A stretch of DNA of 11,525 nt, taken from the NCBI GenBank assembly GCA_038239195.1, contig JBBSEZ010000324.1, positions 1 to 11,525 of the forward strand, written 5' to 3'. This document shows positions 6,376-11,525 of this stretch, piece after piece. The notes under the pieces were generated by a model. That model saw only the letters and a list, made by a program, of their open reading frames with translations, was not told the origin of the DNA and did not search any database. The stretch is from JBBSEZ01 sp038239195. Its GTDB lineage: Bacteria; Planctomycetota; Planctomycetia; Gemmatales; Gemmataceae. Each line of letters opens with the position of its first letter. The stretch's first letter is position 1. The position numbers and the translations under genes were made by a program.

Positions 6376-7437
6376 ATGCGTCGTCTTCTGTTGCGCACGG
6401 CCGCCGGCCTGTGCCTGGCCTCGCTCGCGGGGCTGGGGCTGGCGTCGGCCACTGAACTGGTAGGTCGGCCCGTGTCGGGGATTGCCTCGCCCGCGACGCC
6501 GATCAAGAAGGCCCCGGTCGCGAAAGAAGCGCCCGAGGCGACTTGCGGCTCGCACGGCACCAGCCTCGATTTTGTGGACACTCCGAAAGAGGCGGCGGCG
6601 TTGGCCAGGAAGGAAGGGAAGCTGGTCCTCGTGCTCCACGTGTCGGGGCACTTCGAAGACCCGCGCTTTACGTGAAACAACGCGGAAGCGCTCCGTGTGG
6701 GCGCATTGGCCAACCCCGAGGTAGGGAAGTACCTCAACAAGTATTTCGTCTCGTCGTTCCAGAAGGTCGCCACGTTCAAGATCGTGGGCAAGGCGAAGCA
6801 GGGCGGAAACGTCGCCACCTACTTCTGCGCTCCCGATGGCCGGGTGCTGCACGTCGTCCCGGGCCCGGTGAACGCCCCCACGATGCTCGCCGAGAGCAAG
6901 TGGGTGGTCGAGACGACCGAGAAAGCCATCAAGGAGAGCAAGGGCGACGGCGGGAAGTTCAAGGCGATCTTCCGCACCGCCCATGCTCAGAAGCTGAAGG
7001 CGGAGCACGGCCTGACGGTCGAGCCGATGACGTTCGATGCGCCGCCGCTCGACCCGAAGAGCGCGCTGACGTACAAGGACCCGACGGGTCGGCCGCTGGC
7101 GCCCGTGCTCCCGCCGCCGCCGATCGACGGCCCGGACGTGACGCTGCGAGCTCGCCCCGCGGAAGGGAAGGCGATGATGGCGTCGCAGAAGGGCGAGGCG
7201 ATGGCCCCCGGCGCGCGGATGCTGCAAGATCGCGGCGGGCGGCGCTGGGTGCTTGGAAACGTGGGGCGGGCCCACGTGCTGATGGCGGCCCATTCGATGA
7301 TGAAGATCGAGAGCGTCTACGGCACCGTGTTCGAGAACATCCTGGGCGAGAAGATCTCGACCAAGCCGGTCGAGGTCGTGACGCCCTTCCCGTGGAAGGG
7401 GAAGAACGCGCGCGTGCCGAGCAAGGTAGGCGGGTGA
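6376..7437 (+). CDS. Exported thioredoxin-like protein with in-frame TGA at codon 100 (selenoprotein candidate or broken gene)
   Basis: GGAGGG (6364-6369) sits 6 nt before the ATG. Residues 1-25 form a signal peptide (basic start, hydrophobic core, ending near ASA). The thioredoxin-like part has KLVLVLHVSG (82-91) as the core strand, then GHFEDPRFT, then a TGA at 6673-6675. The same frame continues directly with NNAEALRVGALANPEV and CAPDGRVLHVVPG (151-163), typical downstream elements of thioredoxin_7/DUF255-like proteins, and stops at 7437 (353 codons plus stop). No frameshift is needed; only the one codon interrupts. It could be selenocysteine (hairpin 6688-6704), a nonsense mutation, or a base error for TGC/TGT/TGG/CGA. 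A GTG at 6697 could restart translation, giving a 246-aa product without signal peptide. There is no CxxC; the cysteines outside the signal peptide are C57 and C151. The C-terminal ~130 residues have no domain I recognise. Function unknown, probably redox-related and periplasmic. Confidence 0.7.
6688..6704 (+). promoter_or_regulatory. SECIS-like hairpin downstream of the in-frame TGA
   Basis: GCGCTC (6688-6693) pairs with GGGCGC (6699-6704), five Watson-Crick pairs and one G-U, around the loop CGTGT. The apical loop begins 18 nt after the TGA and has G as its second base. Bacterial SECIS elements are generally described as having the loop about 16-37 nt from UGA with a G among the first two loop bases. 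In DNA this GC-rich such stems arise by chance, so the match is suggestive only. Confidence 0.3.
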
Positions 7438-7444
7438 GGCGTTT

Positions 7445-7612
7445 CCCTCACCCCCCAACCCCCTCTCCCAAGGAGGGAGAGGGGAGCCAGAGGGGAGCGT
7501 GACGCGAGCGCGGCCTCCGGTGCCTCATGAGAAGGGCGCTGGGGGCCGCGCTCGTTCGCGCCCTGTCCGGCCCCCCTCTCCCTCCTTGGGAGAGGGGGTT
7601 GGGGGGTGAGGG
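7445..7612. repeat. 168-bp palindromic repeat with perfect 40-bp inverted arms
   Basis: The arm at 7445-7484 is the exact reverse complement of 7573-7612 (40 of 40). Each arm also folds on itself: CCCCTCTCCC / AAGGA loop / GGGAGAGGGG in the left arm. The 88-bp centre continues the symmetry imperfectly; GAGCGCGGCC and GGCCGCGCTC pair inside it. The arm sequence (CCCTCACCCCCCAACCCC followed by CTCTCCC) is a widespread non-coding repeat type in GC-rich bacteria, known to yield spurious peptides such as PTPSPKEGEG. It looks like a MITE- or REP-like element without coding capacity. Lying between the thioredoxin-like gene and fabI, it may also stop transcription. I see no target-site duplication. 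Confidence 0.85.
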
Positions 7613-7620
7613 GATTCGCC

Positions 7621-7649
7621 TTGCCCACTTCCCCCCGTTCTGCTAAACC
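7621..7649 (+). promoter_or_regulatory. Candidate promoter of fabI
   Basis: TTGCCC (7621-7626) and TAAACC (7644-7649) are separated by 17 bp, 36 bp before the fabI start and just after the palindromic repeat. The -35 and -10 forms and the spacing mirror those upstream of kamA. Transcript start would be near 7656, giving a leader of about 30 nt. Confidence 0.4.
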
Positions 7650-7685
7650 ACAGCGCGGTTTGGCCCCGTGATGGAGAGGACGCGC

Positions 7686-8585
7686 ATGATACCTCTGGAC
7701 CTGAGCGGCAAGGTGGCACTCGTCACCGGCGTGGGCGACAACGAGAGCTTCGCGTGGTTCATCGCCAAGGGGCTGCAGGCCGCCGGGGCGCGCCTGGTGT
7801 TCGCGGTCCACCCGCGCATGATCCGCATCGTCGAAGGCTTCTTGACGGGCGACGGGCCGGAAGACGTGGCCAGCCGGGCCCTGCCCTACGGCGCGGGCTC
7901 GCTGAAGGTGGACAAGCTGCTGCCCTGCGACGTCGCCTACGACACCCTCGCCGACGTGGACGAGAAGTTGCGCAGCGACCGGCGCTACAAGCGCGTCGAG
8001 GACCAGTACGGCGACTACTCCATCGAAGGGCTGATGAAGGCGATGACGGCGGCCTACGGGCAGATCGACGTCCTGATCCACTCGGTCGCCTTCAGCCCGG
8101 AAATCACCAAGAAGGCCGTCGAGACCAGCCGCCAGGCCTACCTGACGGCGCTGAGCATCAGCGCCTACTCGCTGACCGCTCTGTGCCGAGCGGCCGAGCC
8201 GCTCATGGCCGACCACCCCGACGGGGCCAGCGTGGTCAGCCTGACCTACCTGGGCGGGGACCGCGTGGTGCCGCACTACGGCGGGGGCATGTCCACGGCC
8301 AAGGCGGCCCTACAGATCGACACGCAGCAGTTGGCGCACAACCTGGGCAAGAAGAAGATTCGCGTCAACACGATCTCGGCGGGGCCCTACGCCTCGCGGG
8401 CGGCCAAGGCCATCGGGCACATCCAGCAGATGATCGACTACGCGGCGGAGCGGTCGCCGCTGCCGCGCGGGATCGCGCCGGAGGAGGTGGCGAACGCGGC
8501 GGCGTTCCTGTGCAGCCCGCTGGCGTCGGGAATCACCGGGCACGTGCTGTACGTCGATTGCGGGTACAACACGATGGGGGTGTGA
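7686..8585 (+). CDS. fabI: Enoyl-ACP reductase, plant/apicomplexan-like FabI
   Basis: This 299-aa cytosolic short-chain dehydrogenase carries out the last step of each fatty-acid elongation cycle, reducing trans-2-enoyl-ACP with NAD(P)H. The Rossmann start GKVALVTGVGDNESFAW (8-24), Y188, Y198 and K206 (PHYGGGMSTAKAAL) and NTISAGPYASRAAKAIG (228-244) are all present. The second catalytic Tyr and the Lys are 8 apart, as in Brassica napus (Y198/K206), not 7 as in E. coli FabI (Y156/K163). An insertion at about 62-115, with the DYSIEGLMKA segment, also matches plant-type reductases and explains the length relative to ~262 aa in E. coli. The ATG at 7686 is chosen because GGAGAGG (7673-7679) lies 6 nt before it; GTG at 7668 and ATG at 7671 would overlap this site. 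It likely has its own promoter and appears monocistronic. Confidence 0.95.
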   Translation: MIPLDLSGKVALVTGVGDNESFAWFIAKGLQAAGARLVFAVHPRMIRIVEGFLTGDGPEDVASRALPYGAGSLKVDKLLPCDVAYDTLADVDEKLRSDRRYKRVEDQYGDYSIEGLMKAMTAAYGQIDVLIHSVAFSPEITKKAVETSRQAYLTALSISAYSLTALCRAAEPLMADHPDGASVVSLTYLGGDRVVPHYGGGMSTAKAALQIDTQQLAHNLGKKKIRVNTISAGPYASRAAKAIGHIQQMIDYAAERSPLPRGIAPEEVANAAAFLCSPLASGITGHVLYVDCGYNTMGV

Positions 8586-8592
8586 CCGCGCT

Positions 8593-8628
8593 CCATTTCG
8601 CCGCCGAGCGAGTTCGGCGGCGAAATGG
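8593..8628. terminator. Bidirectional hairpin between fabI and the sulfatase gene
   Basis: CCATTTCGCCGCCGA (8593-8607) and TCGGCGGCGAAATGG (8614-8628) form a perfect 15-bp stem with loop GCGAGT. It lies between the ends of two convergent genes (stops at 8585 and 8636), where a shared terminator is expected. No strong U-tract follows on either side, although the stem carries AAA/TTT near its base. Confidence 0.7.
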
Positions 8629-8635
8629 GGCTCGT

Positions 8636-10447
8636 TCATTCCTTCCGCATCGGCCTCAGCGTGACCGCACGCAGGTCCATCACCGCGGCGCCCGCCTTCT
8701 TCTTCGCCTTCACCGTCAGCACGTGGCGCCCCGGCTTGTCGATCGTCACGACGCCGATCTTGCGGGCCTTGAAGTTCTGGAAGTGGCCCGTGTCCTCCAC
8801 GATGAACGTCAGTGCCCTCCCACCAACGGCCACCTCCACCTCGCTGCCGCCCTGGCCCTTGCCGCAGCCCTGCAACACCTCCACGGTGAACGTGCCGCCC
8901 TTCGTCACCGTCAGCTCCCACGACGCCCAGTCCTTCGCCAGCACCCAGAAGCCGAGCGTGTCCTTGTGCGGCATGGGCTCGTAGCGCAGCTGCGTCCCGT
9001 GGACTGTCGCCGTCCGCGCCGGCAGAGTCATCGTGCCGTCGGCCGCCTGCGGATTCGGGACGTAACCGGGGTTTGGCTTCGTCCTTCGCGCCCCGACCTC
9101 CTTCCGCCACGCCTCCAGCTTCTCGCTCAGGGCCTTGACCACTGCGGGCCGTTCGGCGCTCAGGTTGCGCGACTCGCCGACGTCGTTCTGGAGGTCGAAC
9201 AGCTCGCGCCGACCGTCCTCGTAGAACTCGATGAGCTTGTAGCGCCCGGCGCGGACGGCCCCGCCCGGCCGGCCTCCCTGGTTGCTGTAGTGCGGGTAGT
9301 GCCAGAACAAGGCGCCCCGCTCGAGGGCCCTTCCCTTGAGGAGAGGCACGAGGCTTCTGCCATCCACCTTGCGTGCCTTCAAGCCGCAGGCATCGAGGAC
9401 GGTCGGGAAGAGGTCGATGCTGGAGACGGGCGTGGGGAGGACGAGGCCCGGCCGGACGGCGCCCGCCCACTTCACGATCAGCGGGACGCGGAGCCCGCCC
9501 TCATAGAGATAGCCCTTGCCCTCGCGCAGGGGGGCGTTGCTCGTCGCCGGCGTGTTCGGCCCCTCGCGGGTCGCGAGGCCGCCATTGTCGGACGTGAACA
9601 CGACGAGGGTGCGCCCGGTCAGCTTCAGGTCGTCGAGCTTGCGGACGATTCGGCCCACGCTGTCGTCGAGCGACTCGATCATGGCGGCGTAGATCGGGTT
9701 GCCTTGCTGGCCGGGCCGGCCCGGCTTGTACTTCTCCGCCATGCCAGGCTTCGCCCGCAAGGGGATGTGGACCGCGTAATGGGCGAGGTAGAGGAAGAAC
9801 GGCCGGCCCCGGTTGGCCTCGATGAACTTCTCCGCCTCGGCGGTCAGGCGGTCGGTGAGGTATTCGCCCTCCGGGGCGCGCTCCAGCCCCGGCATGGAGC
9901 GGCCTCCTCGGGTGAACGGGGCGAAGTAGCTGAGCGGCGAGCCGGCCAAGTCGCCGCCGACGTTGACGGTGAAGCCGCGCTGGAGCGGCCCGGCCCCCTT
10001 CCCGCCCAGGTGCCACTTGCCGACGTGGCCGGTGACGTAGCCGGCCGCCTGGAGCGCCGCGGCGAGCGTCGTCTCGGAGGCGGGCAGCTCCTGGCGGATG
10101 ACGGGGCGGAGCAGTTTCTGGTCGGGTCGGTCGGCCCGGCCGGGCAGCCAGTCGGTGAGGTTGAGGCGGGCCGGATACTTGCCGGTGAGGAGGGCGGCGC
10201 GCGTGGGCGAGCAGACCGGGGCGGCGGCGTAGGCGTCGGTGAAGCGCGCCCCCGCGGCGGCGAGGCGGTCGAGGTGGGGCGTCTTGTGGTACTTGCTGCC
10301 GTAGCAGCCGAGGTCGGCCCAGCCGAGGTCGTCGGCGACGATGACCACGACGTTGAGGCGCGGGGGCGCCACGGGGCCGGCGCCCAGGGCGGGGCCTTGC
10401 GCGATCAGGAGCGCTGCCAGAAAGGCCATCGTACGACGCGGGAACAC
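8636..10447 (-). CDS. Secreted Cys-type sulfatase (arylsulfatase family) with C-terminal beta domain
   Basis: This 603-aa precursor hydrolyses sulfate esters, probably on polysaccharides, outside the cytoplasm. A signal peptide occupies about 1-23 (MFPRRT, then a hydrophobic core). The sulfatase domain runs to about 455. C79-S-P-T-R83 within CSPTRAALLTGKYPAR is the C-x-P-x-R signature whose Cys becomes formylglycine. D39-D40 and D287-N288 are the calcium ligands; GKWHLG (143-148), H227 and K311 are the other active-site residues. Residues ~473-600 form a separate, probably beta-sandwich domain that may bind carbohydrate. The GTG at 10447 is chosen because AGGAGG (complement of 10452-10457) sits 4 nt before it; the next ATG (10429) would be 22 nt from that site and would give a shorter signal peptide. 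It is second in a two-gene operon, 23 bp after the SUMF1-like gene. Confidence 0.95.
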   Translation of the reverse strand: MFPRRTMAFLAALLIAQGPALGAGPVAPPRLNVVVIVADDLGWADLGCYGSKYHKTPHLDRLAAAGARFTDAYAAAPVCSPTRAALLTGKYPARLNLTDWLPGRADRPDQKLLRPVIRQELPASETTLAAALQAAGYVTGHVGKWHLGGKGAGPLQRGFTVNVGGDLAGSPLSYFAPFTRGGRSMPGLERAPEGEYLTDRLTAEAEKFIEANRGRPFFLYLAHYAVHIPLRAKPGMAEKYKPGRPGQQGNPIYAAMIESLDDSVGRIVRKLDDLKLTGRTLVVFTSDNGGLATREGPNTPATSNAPLREGKGYLYEGGLRVPLIVKWAGAVRPGLVLPTPVSSIDLFPTVLDACGLKARKVDGRSLVPLLKGRALERGALFWHYPHYSNQGGRPGGAVRAGRYKLIEFYEDGRRELFDLQNDVGESRNLSAERPAVVKALSEKLEAWRKEVGARRTKPNPGYVPNPQAADGTMTLPARTATVHGTQLRYEPMPHKDTLGFWVLAKDWASWELTVTKGGTFTVEVLQGCGKGQGGSEVEVAVGGRALTFIVEDTGHFQNFKARKIGVVTIDKPGRHVLTVKAKKKAGAAVMDLRAVTLRPMRKE

Positions 10448-10451
10448 GTGC

Positions 10452-10457
10452 CCTCCT
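10452..10457 (-). promoter_or_regulatory. Ribosome-binding site that decides the sulfatase start
   Basis: The complement reads AGGAGG within GGAAGGAGGG, the strongest Shine-Dalgarno in the window, placed 4 nt before GTG 10447. It argues against the ATG at 10429 and against any start further upstream inside the SUMF1-like gene. Confidence 0.7.
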
Positions 10458-10470
10458 TCCACCTTGGCGG

Positions 10471-11355
10471 CTACCTTCCCACGACGCACGCCACCCGGAA
10501 CCCGACGAACTCGTTGCGCGAGTCGGCCGTGTTCATGGCCCGGTAGGCGGAGCGGCACTCGCGCGGGCCGCTCGCCCAGGTCCCGCCGCGCAGCACGCGA
10601 TAGGTGCCCATCGCGGCGCCCGGCGGATCGACCTTCGGGCTCGTCTTGTAGTAGTTCTCGTCGCGCCAGTCGTGGCACCACTCCCAGACGTTGCCGTGCA
10701 TGTCGAAAAGCCCGAAGCCGTTCGCCTTCTTGTACGAGCCGACCTTCGTCGGCCGGCTCAGATACCGCCCCACCACCCGGCCGCCGCCCACGTCCTGGAT
10801 GTTGGCGTCGTTGGCCGTCAGCTCCTTGCCGAGCCCGAAAGGGGCGTAGTCCTTCGCCCCGCCCCGGCAGGCGTACTCCCACTCCGCCTCGGTCGGCAGG
10901 CGGTAGGTGCGGCGGGCTCGCTTCTCGGCGGGGGAGATGGACAGGCGCTGGCAGAACGCGACGGCGTCGTTCCACGACACCGTCTCCACAGGGAAGGTGC
11001 GCGTGTCGAGCCCCTTGAGGTCGGCCGCCCCGCGCCCGGTCGGGGAGAAGAGGCTGGGGTTGCGGCCGATGACCTTCTCGTACTGCTCCTGGGTGACCTC
11101 GAAGGCGCCCAGGTAGAAGGGGCGCGCGATCTCCACCTCGTGTTGCGGCCCTTCCGCCGCGCTGTGCCCGACCTCGGTGGCCGGCGAGCCCATCGCGAAC
11201 TTGCCTTTCGGCACGAGGACGAGCTTCATGCCGATCGAGTTGGACAGCGCGCGCGACGAGTTGAACGGCGCGGGGGCGCCGTCGAGGGCCGGCAGCAGGG
11301 CCAGGCCCCCGCTCAGGGCGAGCAGCGTCAAGACAAGGCGGAGGTGCGCGGGCAA
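10471..11355 (-). CDS. Secreted SUMF1/FGE-fold protein lacking one catalytic Cys
   Basis: This 294-aa protein has a signal peptide (about 1-28, leucine-rich, ending near APA) and a complete formylglycine-generating-enzyme fold: NSIGMKLVLVPKGKFAMGS (39-57), FYLGAFEVTQEQYEKV (80-95), PVETVSWNDAVAFC (122-135), YRLPTEAEWEYACRGG (151-166), NGFGLFDMHGNVWEWC (212-227) and YRVLRGGTW (252-260). True FGE binds copper with two cysteines in GGSFLCxxxxC; here the first is Ser (S262) and only the second (C267) remains. It is therefore probably not an active sulfatase maturase despite lying directly upstream of a Cys-type sulfatase. Many planctomycete SUMF1-fold proteins serve other, mostly unknown, roles. 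The start is a TTG with GGGAG 7 nt upstream (complement of 11363-11367); no nearer ATG fits. It is the first gene of the operon with the sulfatase. Confidence 0.9.
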   Translation of the reverse strand: MPAHLRLVLTLLALSGGLALLPALDGAPAPFNSSRALSNSIGMKLVLVPKGKFAMGSPATEVGHSAAEGPQHEVEIARPFYLGAFEVTQEQYEKVIGRNPSLFSPTGRGAADLKGLDTRTFPVETVSWNDAVAFCQRLSISPAEKRARRTYRLPTEAEWEYACRGGAKDYAPFGLGKELTANDANIQDVGGGRVVGRYLSRPTKVGSYKKANGFGLFDMHGNVWEWCHDWRDENYYKTSPKVDPPGAAMGTYRVLRGGTWASGPRECRSAYRAMNTADSRNEFVGFRVACVVGR

Positions 11356-11434
11356 GGGTCGTCTCCCGTTCTCCAGGGATGGGCTGTGCGCAGCTTACCG
11401 CTCGCCGAGGAGGCTGTCACCCGAAAAGCGCCGA

Positions 11435-11512
11435 GGGGGGGGGGGGGGGGGGGTGTTGTTCGAGCCCCCCCCCCCCGGGCCCGCCCGCGCCGCCCCCCCC
11501 CCCCCCCCCCCC
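11435..11512. other. Homopolymer tracts (19 G, 12 C, 20 C), likely artefact at contig end
   Basis: Bases 11435-11453 are 19 consecutive G's, 11465-11476 are 12 C's and 11493-11512 are 20 C's, separated by short GC-only or near GC-only sequence. Nothing similar occurs elsewhere in the window. Such runs at a sequence end are typical of poor base calls or bad read ends rather than biology. The promoter of the SUMF1-sulfatase operon should lie in 11356-11434; I see no clear match to the -35/-10 pattern there. Confidence 0.7.
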
Positions 11513-11525
11513 GCGCGGGGAGCGA

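Noticed and set aside
7445..7612. Coding sequence or CRISPR-like array in the palindrome
   Set aside because: Only two arms in inverted orientation are present, not direct repeats with spacers, and the peptides encoded are the well-known spurious kind from this repeat.
7754..10546. 930-codon open frame on the + strand across fabI and antisense to the sulfatase
   Set aside because: It overlaps three real features in the wrong frame, has skewed composition and no domain signature.
10448..10975. Upstream extension of the sulfatase frame inside the SUMF1-like gene
   Set aside because: The extension is an Arg/Pro/Gly-rich shadow of the SUMF1-like gene; a signal peptide and a strong ribosome-binding site mark the GTG at 10447.
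1..11525. tRNA, rRNA or CRISPR elements
   Set aside because: No cloverleaf with a GGTTCRANYCC-type arm, no rRNA-like stretch and no regularly spaced direct repeats were seen when reading both strands by eye.

Overview
The window is GC-rich (roughly two thirds G+C by eye) and bacterial. A plant/apicomplexan-type FabI, a secreted Cys-type sulfatase beside a secreted SUMF1-fold protein, an exported thioredoxin-like protein and several starts with weak Shine-Dalgarno sequences together suggest a planctomycete, perhaps of the Gemmata/Isosphaera kind. This is an inference from gene content, not a phylogenetic result. The far right end consists of long G and C homopolymers and looks like a low-quality contig end.

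Layout. Bases 1-1528 (-) hold an APC-family amino acid permease whose 3' end lies outside the window. A 431-bp divergent intergenic region follows, with a candidate promoter and a long structured leader for kamA. Bases 1960-6249 (+) hold a four-gene cassette: lysine 2,3-aminomutase, two different ATP-grasp ligases of the D-Ala-D-Ala ligase superfamily, and a small 8-cysteine YkgJ/DUF3109-like protein. Bases 6376-7437 (+) encode an exported thioredoxin-like protein interrupted by an in-frame TGA at codon 100, followed by a SECIS-like hairpin. Bases 7445-7612 are a 168-bp palindromic repeat with perfect 40-bp arms. fabI (7686-8585, +) ends facing a 15-bp hairpin. On the other strand lies a secreted SUMF1-fold protein (11355-10471) followed 23 bp later by a secreted arylsulfatase (10447-8636).

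How the genes may work together. The best candidate for an undescribed system is the kamA cassette. KamA keeps both aspartates that bind the lysine side-chain amine, so it should make L-beta-lysine. The usual partners, beta-lysine acetyltransferase AblB for the osmolyte pathway or EpmA for EF-P modification, are not in the window. Instead there are two ATP-grasp enzymes that could join beta-lysine, or a derivative, to another amino acid or carboxylate. The divergent permease could supply or export the amino acid. The sulfatase pair is a separate polysaccharide-desulfation unit. The SUMF1-like protein lacks one of the two copper-binding cysteines of true formylglycine-generating enzyme, so it probably does not mature the adjacent sulfatase.
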